Shown piece by piece: positions 15,012 through 20,684 of a stretch of DNA of 20,684 nt. The DNA is from JAAEUE01 sp039180225 (lineage in GTDB: Bacteria; Pseudomonadota; Alphaproteobacteria; Rhizobiales; CAJQND01). Location of the stretch: NCBI GenBank assembly GCA_039180225.1, contig JBCDDQ010000049.1, positions 1 through 20,684 of the forward strand, read 5' to 3'. Both the position numbers and the translations under genes were made by a program. How positions within the stretch are numbered: the stretch's first letter is position 1; each line of letters starts with the position of its first letter. The notes below the pieces were generated by a model, which made no database searches, had not been told where the DNA came from, and was given only the letters and a program-made list of their open reading frames with translations.

Positions 15012-15629
15012 TCAGGGGCCCATCCAATCCAGCGGGCAAATCTCTGCGCTGCGTCCCTCAAAATTCCAATTGCGGCCAAAGGCGCGGAACCGGGACTTGT
15101 TGGCACGGCTGACGATGATCTCCGGCGATATCCAGTATTGGGAGTTGTTGATCACCGTGTGGGTGTCCGGCGCAGTACCGGGGATGGGCTCAATCTCGCC
15201 TTCTATGATTTTCGGAATTTTGAAGCGGCGCACGGAGCCTTCCGTTTCATAGGTGATCGGCGCCTGATGCACCCCTAAGAACTTGCCCACCATGATGGAA
15301 AGAACCCGGGTGGTGCCCTTGGCGCTGCCGGACATGATTTTGGTTATGGCTTTGAGCTGGTAGATGTCGGCCCGCTCGTCCACATAGACGCCCGCCGTCC
15401 AGTTGCCGCGGCTCATCATGCCCGGGATCTCGATGATCAGTCCCAGATTGAGCCCGGCAAGCGGCACATCGCCATAATGGCCTTCATCAATGCGCACCCC
15501 GCCCCAGGTTTGGCAGTGGCCTTCAGTGGGCGGGTGGAGGCCCAGAGAGATCACGCAGGGACAGAACACCGTGCAGTTACAGCTCAACATTAGCTCGCCC
15601 TTCAGGGCCCAGGGTTCAATCGCTGCCAT
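15012..15629 (-). CDS. DUF1326 family protein with CxCxxxCxC motif
   Basis: A 205-residue protein of the DUF1326 family, whose function is not established. The N-terminus carries the family's cysteine cluster, Cys17, Cys19, Cys23 and Cys25 in LSCNCTVFCPCV, typical of a metal or thiol site, followed by a mixed-strand domain (GHYGDVPLAGLNLGLI, GTTRVLSIMVG). No signal peptide is present, so it is probably cytosolic. GGGAG lies 8 bases before the ATG. It is the last gene of a three-gene minus-strand unit, 30 bases after the DUF2182 membrane protein. DUF1326 and DUF2182 genes are found together in many proteobacteria, suggesting a shared job, possibly with a metal or small ligand. Confidence 0.88.
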   Translation of the reverse strand: MAAIEPWALKGELMLSCNCTVFCPCVISLGLHPPTEGHCQTWGGVRIDEGHYGDVPLAGLNLGLIIEIPGMMSRGNWTAGVYVDERADIYQLKAITKIMSGSAKGTTRVLSIMVGKFLGVHQAPITYETEGSVRRFKIPKIIEGEIEPIPGTAPDTHTVINNSQYWISPEIIVSRANKSRFRAFGRNWNFEGRSAEICPLDWMGP

Positions 15630-15659
15630 TCGTAAGCTCCCTCTCTCACAACGTTCATT

Positions 15660-16484
15660 TTAAACCATCGGGGCAATCAACAGACCCGCCCCGAAGAGGA
15701 TCAAAACGATCCCCGTTCCATAAACCACCGGCTTGGGGTTGGGTACTGTTTTTTCCAGAACCATCACCGCCGCCAGAACGGCCATCCAGAACAGGTTCAT
15801 CAATCCGGCCACAAACATGACCGCCATCAGGGCCCAGCAACAGATCAGGCAGATCACACCCTGGGCAAGCCCAAGCTTGAAGACGCCCCAATCATCATCG
15901 CGCCAGTTGGCCATGAACCAGGTGAACGGGCGGCGGCATTTTGAGAGGCATTGGTGCTTGGTGGGGGTGAACTGCCACGCCCCTGCGCCAATCAGCACCA
16001 CAGCGCCCACCACCGGATGAAGCAGCGACATCTGCTCAGACAGCGCGCCCGCTGCGGACAAGGCGCCCTGCACCAGGCTGGCCATCACGGCGAAGGCCAG
16101 CCATATGGTCATATATCCGGCAATCAACACGCTGGGGCTGACCACCTCCATCTGCTTGGCTTTGGCGGCACCGGCAATGTCCATATACGTGGCCAACAGC
16201 GGGGCGCCGGCCGGCAGCATCATGGCGAAGGCCATGGCCGTCCACATCAGCCCGGCCAAGGCCAAATCCGTACCGGTCCAGACGCCTGTGGACACGGTGC
16301 ACAGGGACGCAATCAGTTGAAGCGTGTAGGAGGAGCTGCCAACGCCGTCTTGGACTGCGGCCATGGTGGCTAGGAAAGCCCAACCAGCGGCCACCAGAAT
16401 GGCGATGCCGGCCCAGGCAAGCGGACGTGGGTCGTCAACCCTGCGCCGCATCCAGCCTTCGTGATAGGAATTGGTCTCGCTCAA
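15660..16484 (-). CDS. DUF2182 predicted metal-binding integral membrane protein
   Basis: A polytopic inner-membrane protein of about 274 residues with six or seven hydrophobic segments. Family hallmarks include MWTAMAFAMMLPAG and KHQCLSKCRRP, whose Cys179 and Cys183 plus neighbouring His form a likely metal-binding loop. The open frame runs back into the preceding gene. I choose TTG at 16484, which follows the stop of the PaaG-like gene after one base and has AAGGAAG 6 bases upstream, giving an MSETNSYHEGW start. An ATG at 16451 (MRRRVDD) is the alternative and would lose 11 residues. Tight packing with PaaG and DUF1326 genes indicates one transcript. The family's biochemical role is not known to me. 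Confidence 0.85.
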   Translation of the reverse strand: MSETNSYHEGWMRRRVDDPRPLAWAGIAILVAAGWAFLATMAAVQDGVGSSSYTLQLIASLCTVSTGVWTGTDLALAGLMWTAMAFAMMLPAGAPLLATYMDIAGAAKAKQMEVVSPSVLIAGYMTIWLAFAVMASLVQGALSAAGALSEQMSLLHPVVGAVVLIGAGAWQFTPTKHQCLSKCRRPFTWFMANWRDDDWGVFKLGLAQGVICLICCWALMAVMFVAGLMNLFWMAVLAAVMVLEKTVPNPKPVVYGTGIVLILFGAGLLIAPMV

Positions 16485-16485
16485 G

Positions 16486-17265
16486 CTAGCTTCCTTTGAA
16501 CTCTGCTGCGCGTTTTTGCAGGAAGGCATCAACCCCCTCGCGGAAATCATCGGATGCAGCCAGTGCGCCCTGCAGCCCGCTCTCCAGATCGAGCTGTTGA
16601 TCGAGCGTGTTGACGGCGGCAGCGGTGATGGCATCGCGTGCGCTTAGGTAGGCCTTGGTGGGCCCCTTTGCCAGTTTGGCGGCAAGCTTGGAAGCTTCAT
16701 CCTGGAGCACATCGTCTTCCACAACCTTCCAGATCATGCCCCAGCTTTCAGCCAGTGCGGCGCTGACCGGCTCGGCCAAGAGCGACATGCCGCGGGCCCG
16801 CGCAGGCCCCGCCAGCTTCGTCATCGACCACGTTCCGCCGGCATCCGGCATCAGGCCGATGCGGGCAAAGGCCTGCAGAAAGGAAGCGCTCTGGGCTGCG
16901 AGCACGATATCGCAGGCAAGCGCAACATTGGCCCCTGCCCCCGCCGCAACGCCGTTGACGGCACAGATCACCGGATAGCGTGCCCCGGCCAGTCGGCGGA
17001 CCAGCGGATTGAAATCGCTCTCAAGCGTATAGGACAGATCCACGTCGCCGCTGAAATCCAGATCCGCCAGATCTTGCCCGGCGCAGAAGGCCCGCCCTTC
17101 TCCGGTCAGCACCAGCACACGCGTCGCGGCTGCATCCACTTTGTCCAGGCAATCTCGGATTTCCGCATGCATGGCCGCGGTCAGGCTGTTGAGTTTGTCT
17201 GGCCGGTTAAAGCTCAGCTTTGCGAGCGGGCCATCTTGTTCGTAAAGGATTGTTTCATAGGCCAT
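16486..17265 (-). CDS. Enoyl-CoA hydratase/isomerase family protein, PaaG-like
   Basis: A crotonase-fold enzyme of 259 residues. The oxyanion-hole segments are GRAFCAGQDLAD (58-69) and GVAAGAGANVALACD (105-119). Asp141 in MPDAGGTW is the catalytic acid of the PaaG type, where classical hydratases carry two glutamates. This points to 2-(1,2-epoxy-1,2-dihydrophenyl)acetyl-CoA isomerase or a related enoyl-CoA isomerase. No other paa genes lie nearby, so a role in phenylacetate breakdown is not shown. AGGAGCG lies about 9 bases before the ATG. It is the first gene of a unit with DUF2182 and DUF1326; the next start (TTG) follows its stop after one base. Confidence 0.9.
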   Translation of the reverse strand: MAYETILYEQDGPLAKLSFNRPDKLNSLTAAMHAEIRDCLDKVDAAATRVLVLTGEGRAFCAGQDLADLDFSGDVDLSYTLESDFNPLVRRLAGARYPVICAVNGVAAGAGANVALACDIVLAAQSASFLQAFARIGLMPDAGGTWSMTKLAGPARARGMSLLAEPVSAALAESWGMIWKVVEDDVLQDEASKLAAKLAKGPTKAYLSARDAITAAAVNTLDQQLDLESGLQGALAASDDFREGVDAFLQKRAAEFKGS

Positions 17266-17348
17266 TTGTGGGTCGCTCCTGGCGGGTTTGCGGGCACCCT
17301 AACAGACCGCTCGAAAGAGGCAAGCGCGTCCTCACCCGCCCAACGGGA

Positions 17349-17375
17349 AACGGCCGGGCATCAAGCCCGGCCGTT
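17349..17375 (-). terminator. Perfect 11-bp stem-loop terminator of the symporter gene
   Basis: AACGGCCGGGC (17349-17359), loop of 5, GCCCGGCCGTT (17365-17375) is a fully paired stem. It lies 34 bases beyond the symporter stop on the minus strand. The minus-strand sequence after it begins with a short T stretch. It separates the symporter unit from the PaaG-led unit. Confidence 0.75.
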
Positions 17376-17408
17376 CTGTCTGATGTCAGGTTTTGATCTG
17401 AAGGATAG

Positions 17409-18920
17409 TTACTTCACCTTCTTGATCCCACCGCTCGCCAACTTTTCCTGGTAATCGGCCACCAGCTCTTTCACCTTAGGCATCAGCAGATAGAGGCCGA
17501 TAATGTTGGCAATGGCCATTGTAAAGATCATGGCATCTGAGAAGTCGATCACCGGACCCAGGCTCATGGACGAGCCGATGATCACGAAGACGCAGAAGAT
17601 CAGCTTGAAGATAAGTTCCTTTTGCTGGCCTTCACCGAACAGATAGGTCCACGCTTTCAAGCCGTAATAGGACCAGGAAATCATGGTGGAGAAGGCAAAC
17701 AGAACTGCGGCAATCGCCAGCACATAGCCAAAGAACGAGAAGTTGCTCTCAAAGGCTTGCGAGGTGAGCGCGATGCCCGTAACGCCGCTGTCCGGCACCC
17801 AGGACCCGGTGATCGTGATCACCAGCGAGGTCATGGTGCAGATTACAACCGTGTCGATGAACGGTTCCAGCAAGGCCACATACCCCTCCGTTGCCGGATG
17901 CTTGGTCTGCACCGCGGAGTGCGCAATGGAGGCCGAGCCGATGCCGGCTTCGTTGGAGAACGCCGCACGCTTGAAGCCTTGGATCAAGGCGCCCACAGCA
18001 CCGCCGGCAACGGCCGTCGGAGCAAAAGCGCCGGTGATGATCGCGCCGATGGCGCCCGGCAGCTCGGTCACGTTGAGGATCAAGATCAGCAAGGCCGAAC
18101 CCACATAGATCGCCGCCATAAACGGAACGATTTTCTCGGTCACTTTGGCGATCGATTTGATACCGCCAATGATCACGAGGCCCACGATGGCCGCCATGAT
18201 CAAGCCAAACAGCCATCCCTTGCCTTGGAAGAAAGGAATGATCGAAGAGATCTGGCTGAAGGACTGGTTGGCCTGGAACATATTTCCGCCACCGACGGCG
18301 CCGCCAATGCAGCAGATCGCGAAGAATACAGCCAGAAACTTACCGAGCCCGGCCATGCCGCGTTCCGCAAGCCCCTTGGTGAGATAGTACATCGGACCGC
18401 CGGAGACGGTGCCGTCTTCATACTCGTTGCGGTAATGAACCCCCAACGTACACTCGGTGAATTTGGAGGCCATGCCGAGCAGGCCGGCCAGGATCATCCA
18501 GAACGTGGCGCCAGGCCCGCCCAGATAGACCGCAACCCCCACTCCGGCAATGTTACCAAGCCCCACCGTGCCGGAGAGTGCCGTACACAGAGCCTGAAAA
18601 GGGGTGACCTCACCGGCATCTTTTGGGTCGAGGTAATCTCCCCTCACCAGCGAAATTGAGTGTTTGAACCCGCGGAATTGGATGAACCCAAAATAGACCG
18701 TGAACACACATGCGGCGATCACCAGCCACATCACGATCCATGGAAAGGCCGTTCCAAACAGAGCCTGCGATCCGGGCAGAGGCGAGAAGATCAAACCCAC
18801 AAACGGATTGATAATCGGCGCCAATGCATCACTGATGGCTTTATCAAGTTCGCCTTGCGCATAGGCCGCAGACGACAGGAAAGGCAGGCCGCCAGCGGCC
18901 CACAATAGACGTTTCAACAT
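17409..18920 (-). CDS. AGCS family sodium:alanine (amino acid) symporter
   Basis: A 503-residue inner-membrane carrier that imports alanine or glycine with sodium ions. The family signature GTVGLGNIAGVGVAVYLGGPGATFWM is intact across residues 117-142, followed by the conserved EC-LGV-YR and GGPMYYL segments. About ten or eleven hydrophobic helices can be counted. The N-terminus (MLKRLLWAAGGLPFLSSAAYAQGEL) looks like a cleavable signal peptide ahead of the usual transporter start, seen in some alphaproteobacterial members. GAGGGG lies 8 bases before the ATG. The gene follows a universal stress protein by 53 bases and ends in a strong stem-loop. The divergent Lrp/AsnC gene upstream suggests amino-acid-responsive control. 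The exact substrate is not decided by sequence. Confidence 0.94.
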   Translation of the reverse strand: MLKRLLWAAGGLPFLSSAAYAQGELDKAISDALAPIINPFVGLIFSPLPGSQALFGTAFPWIVMWLVIAACVFTVYFGFIQFRGFKHSISLVRGDYLDPKDAGEVTPFQALCTALSGTVGLGNIAGVGVAVYLGGPGATFWMILAGLLGMASKFTECTLGVHYRNEYEDGTVSGGPMYYLTKGLAERGMAGLGKFLAVFFAICCIGGAVGGGNMFQANQSFSQISSIIPFFQGKGWLFGLIMAAIVGLVIIGGIKSIAKVTEKIVPFMAAIYVGSALLILILNVTELPGAIGAIITGAFAPTAVAGGAVGALIQGFKRAAFSNEAGIGSASIAHSAVQTKHPATEGYVALLEPFIDTVVICTMTSLVITITGSWVPDSGVTGIALTSQAFESNFSFFGYVLAIAAVLFAFSTMISWSYYGLKAWTYLFGEGQQKELIFKLIFCVFVIIGSSMSLGPVIDFSDAMIFTMAIANIIGLYLLMPKVKELVADYQEKLASGGIKKVK

Positions 18921-18973
18921 TTTGAAGTCCCCTCTTGGACATTAATCAGGGTTCGCCGCTATGCGGGCAAACC

Positions 18974-19405
18974 TCAAGGCACGATGGTGACCGGCACAGG
19001 AGCAACCTGAGCCAGGGTCAGCACCAACCCGCCGAGCAGACGCTGGGCGAGGCCAGATTCGCCCGTGCGGCCAATAATGATCTGCGTTGCAGATTTTTCA
19101 CTGGCAAGCTGGCACAGCAAGTCACCCGCATTGCCATGGCGCACCTCGCTGCTGGCCTCCACACCAGCACTATTGAGGTCATCAACCACAGGCTGAACCA
19201 TGGCTTGTGCGCGGTCGAGTTCCTCCTCGCGCCGCTTATGCCGTTCTGCCAGTTCTTCTGGAGTGTGGAAGCTGTAAGGTGACCATTCGATCACCAGCAC
19301 TACACACACATGGGCGCCCGATTGCTTGGCTCGGGCTGCAGCATGGTCAACTGCACGGCGGGCTTGAGCCGTGCCGTCAAAGCCGACGAGATATGTGTCG
19401 GTCAT
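18974..19405 (-). CDS. Universal stress protein (UspA family)
   Basis: A 143-residue single UspA domain. YLVGFDGTAQARRAVDHA opens the fold and IIIGRTGESGL is the nucleotide loop. The ATP motif GxxGx9G(S/T) is close to complete (G112, G115, G125), but the last Ser/Thr is Gly126, so ATP binding may be weak. I choose the ATG at 19405, which has GGGAGG 7 bases upstream; an earlier in-frame ATG at 19411 overlaps that site and one at 19432 has none. It precedes the alanine symporter in a probable operon. USP genes beside membrane transporters often encode regulatory partners of the carrier, so control of the symporter is a reasonable inference. Confidence 0.88.
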   Translation of the reverse strand: MTDTYLVGFDGTAQARRAVDHAAARAKQSGAHVCVVLVIEWSPYSFHTPEELAERHKRREEELDRAQAMVQPVVDDLNSAGVEASSEVRHGNAGDLLCQLASEKSATQIIIGRTGESGLAQRLLGGLVLTLAQVAPVPVTIVP

Positions 19406-19454
19406 AGTCATTCCTCCCGTAATTGCCTTCATAACGCCACACTGAAGGAAGGCT

Positions 19455-19476
19455 TGGACGCACTCAGTGCAGTCCA
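19455..19476 (-). promoter_or_regulatory. Stem-loop or operator in the usp leader
   Basis: TGGAC-GCAC (19455-19463), loop TCA, GTGC-A-GTCCA (19467-19476) pairs over 9 bp with a single bulged A. It lies about 50 bases upstream of the usp start on the transcribed side, so it may be a leader stem or a dyad operator. Confidence 0.4.
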
Positions 19477-19539
19477 GTTCAGAGTGTCAGGCCTCATAAC
19501 GACAATCAAGGCGTTAAGGTTACCTTCCAGCCTCTATTT

Positions 19540-19616
19540 TAGGTATTTTTCCTAGTCACTGGCTCCTTAATTCTGTAATAACCAGACTATTCACCTAGTT
19601 TATTGGTATTCTTAGG
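19540..19616. promoter_or_regulatory. Cluster of Lrp-like dyads between usp and lrp
   Basis: Several AT-centred inverted repeats crowd this stretch: TAGGTATTTTTCCTA (19540-19554), TCTG-N7-CAGA (19572-19586), CAGACTATTCACCTA (19583-19597) and CCTA-N15-TAGG (19594-19616). CAGACTATTCACCTA matches 11 of 15 positions of the E. coli Lrp consensus YAGHAWATTWTDCTR by my count. The centres of the first and third sites are 43 bases apart, about four helical turns, as expected for a wrapped Lrp octamer. Confidence 0.5.
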
Positions 19617-19628
19617 AAAATCGTCCAA

Positions 19629-20099
19629 ATGAAGAAGCAGCCGGACTCGATTGATAAACGCATTCTAAGCGAGCTCCAGGAAAACGGGCGCTTGCCCATT
19701 GTGGAATTGGCAAGCCGGGTGCATCTGACCAAGACCCCGACTGCTGAGCGGGTCAAACGGCTGGAACGCACCGGGGTGATTAAGGGCTATCGCGCCGAGC
19801 TCGATCCGGATGCGCTGGGGGCCGGCCACGTCATCATTGTCCATGTGTCCCTGACCCAAACGAGCGATAATGCGTTGGAGCTGTTCAACCGCGCAGTGCA
19901 CCGGATCCCGGAAATCCAAAGCTGCTACATGCTGGCCGGCCAGTTCGACTACATGCTGAAGGTGCGGACCTCGGACATTTCCCACTATCGCAACGTGCTG
20001 GGGGAACAGATTGGCAAGCTGCCGGGCGTGCAGCAGACCAACTCCTATGTTGCGCTGGAGGTGGTGAAGGAGAATGCGACAATCCCCGTGAAGGCTTGA
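19629..20099 (+). CDS. Lrp/AsnC family transcription regulator
   Basis: A 156-residue regulator with the standard two-part layout. DKRILSELQENGRLPIVELASRVHLTKTPTAERVKRLERTG-type sequence at about residues 9-50 is the AsnC helix-turn-helix. GYRAELDP is the hinge, and residues 66-145 form the RAM ligand-binding domain (VIIVHVSLTQ, YMLAGQFDYMLKV). It probably senses an amino acid and forms octamers. The TPxxxRVKRLE recognition helix resembles that of alphaproteobacterial PutR-like members. AGGA lies 11 bases before the ATG. It is divergent from the usp-symporter unit, with Lrp-like dyads in the 223-base gap, so it most likely controls alanine or glycine uptake and itself. Which amino acid it senses is not visible. 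Confidence 0.92.
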   Translation: MKKQPDSIDKRILSELQENGRLPIVELASRVHLTKTPTAERVKRLERTGVIKGYRAELDPDALGAGHVIIVHVSLTQTSDNALELFNRAVHRIPEIQSCYMLAGQFDYMLKVRTSDISHYRNVLGEQIGKLPGVQQTNSYVALEVVKENATIPVKA

Positions 20100-20172
20100 G
20101 GTGGCGTGGCGTGGCGTGCGCCAATTGGACCGACTTGTGCTGGTGGGAGCAAATCCCCATACACTGGAAACG

Positions 20173-20684
20173 ATGAAGAGCAATCACAGTTTCGATGTGG
20201 CGGTTGTCGGCGGCGGCCCGGCCGGGCTGAGTGCCGCGTGTCTCGCCGGCGTGGCGGGCTTGCAGACCGCATTTTGGCCAGGCCCGGTGCGCGCGGAAGA
20301 CCTGCGCACCACCGCTCTTATGCTGCCGGCGATCAGGCTATTGGAACATGTGGGGGTCTGGACGGACGATCTCAAAGCTGAATGCGCCGCTCTGGCCCGA
20401 CTGCAGATCCGCGATGCCACCGGCCGGCGGCCCGCTGCCCCCACCGTCACCTTTGAGGCCCACGAGATCGACAGGCAAGAGTTTGGCTGGAATGTGCCCG
20501 TCGCCGCGCTGGTTTCTGCGCTTACGGACAGATTGAAGGAGTGTTCCTCCGTCTCAATATTTGAAGGCGGGGTCAGCGAACTGAACTGTGCTGGCGATCT
20601 CGCCACCGTGCGCAGCGAAGCCGCAGCCCCGGTGCAGGTAAAGGCGGTAATCGCTGCGGACGGACAAAACTCCGTGTGCCGAAA
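20173..20684 (+). CDS. UbiH/UbiF/VisC/COQ6-type FAD-dependent hydroxylase (5' part, cut by window end)
   Basis: The first 170 codons of a flavoprotein monooxygenase; the frame is open to the last base. VAVVGGGPAGLSAACLA at about residues 10-26 is the FAD dinucleotide loop. DLRTTALM near residue 48 is the R-T-x-A-L segment typical of ubiquinone-pathway hydroxylases, and IAADGQNSVCR is the DG motif that contacts FAD and NAD(P)H. The family usually runs to about 390-420 residues, so more than half is missing. The ATG at 20173 has GGAAA close upstream. It lies 73 bases after the Lrp gene on the same strand; that gap starts with three copies of GTGGC. A role in ubiquinone ring hydroxylation is likely but not proven by this part. 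Confidence 0.88.
   Translation, partial: MKSNHSFDVAVVGGGPAGLSAACLAGVAGLQTAFWPGPVRAEDLRTTALMLPAIRLLEHVGVWTDDLKAECAALARLQIRDATGRRPAAPTVTFEAHEIDRQEFGWNVPVAALVSALTDRLKECSSVSIFEGGVSELNCAGDLATVRSEAAAPVQVKAVIAADGQNSVCR

Noticed and set aside
17622..18659. A 345-codon plus-strand frame opposite the symporter
   Set aside because: It is rich in Arg, Gly, His and Asp without hydrophobic structure, and the opposite strand carries the full AGCS signature.
18921..18973. A glycine riboswitch ahead of the alanine symporter
   Set aside because: The 53-base gap is too short and shows no glycine-aptamer-like core; the promoter appears to lie upstream of the usp gene.
20101..20115. Three GTGGC copies after the Lrp gene as a phase-variable tract
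   Set aside because: Three copies of a 5-base unit are too few to support slippage control and lie outside any coding start region.

Overview
The window looks like chromosomal DNA of an alphaproteobacterium, probably Hyphomicrobiales-like. The signs are GC-rich codon use, an OmpA-type protein with a very long Arg/Gln/Glu-rich region, a palindromic repeat built on GTCCCCGC-TTTC-GCGGGGAC (a type common between alphaproteobacterial genes), a lone ddl gene outside a cell-wall cluster, and an adjacent DUF1326/DUF2182 pair. I see no rRNA, tRNA, insertion sequence, phage gene or CRISPR array. The genus cannot be fixed from the sequence alone.

Layout, left to right. (1) 86-3002 (+): a dimethylglycine/sarcosine dehydrogenase-like flavoenzyme fused to a folate-binding aminomethyltransferase module, then a GNAT acetyltransferase 7 bases downstream. 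(2) A convergent gap filled by two palindromic elements. (3) 3138-5216 (-): an OmpA-family envelope protein with 96-bp tandem repeats, divergent from D-Ala-D-Ala ligase (5392-6486, +). (4) A small secreted four-cysteine protein (+) whose stop codon overlaps that of a PLP aminotransferase (-). The aminotransferase lies behind a membrane desaturase in a two-gene unit. (5) A 514-base gap, then a periplasmic copper amine oxidase with all cofactor and metal residues, and a glutathione S-transferase (+). (6) A HAD-IIA phosphatase-like gene and a putative winged-helix protein (-), divergent from an unusual LuxR-type regulator (+) whose predicted promoter carries a perfect inverted repeat. (7) A (-) unit of PaaG-like isomerase/hydratase, DUF2182 membrane protein and DUF1326 Cys-motif protein. 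(8) A (-) unit of universal stress protein and AGCS sodium/alanine symporter, divergent from an Lrp/AsnC regulator with several Lrp-like sites between them. (9) The start of a UbiH/COQ6-type FAD hydroxylase cut by the window end.

How the genes may work together. Much of the window concerns amines, amino acids and their products: demethylation of N-methyl glycines, amine oxidation, alanine uptake under a probable Lrp regulator, and D-Ala-D-Ala ligation. The amine oxidase could feed arylacetate catabolism, in which PaaG acts, but the two genes are not adjacent and this is only inference. The parts most likely to be under-described are the desaturase/aminotransferase pair, the PaaG-DUF2182-DUF1326 unit, the LuxR-type regulator with its unrecognised N-terminal domain and operator, and the base-paired leader in front of the amine oxidase.
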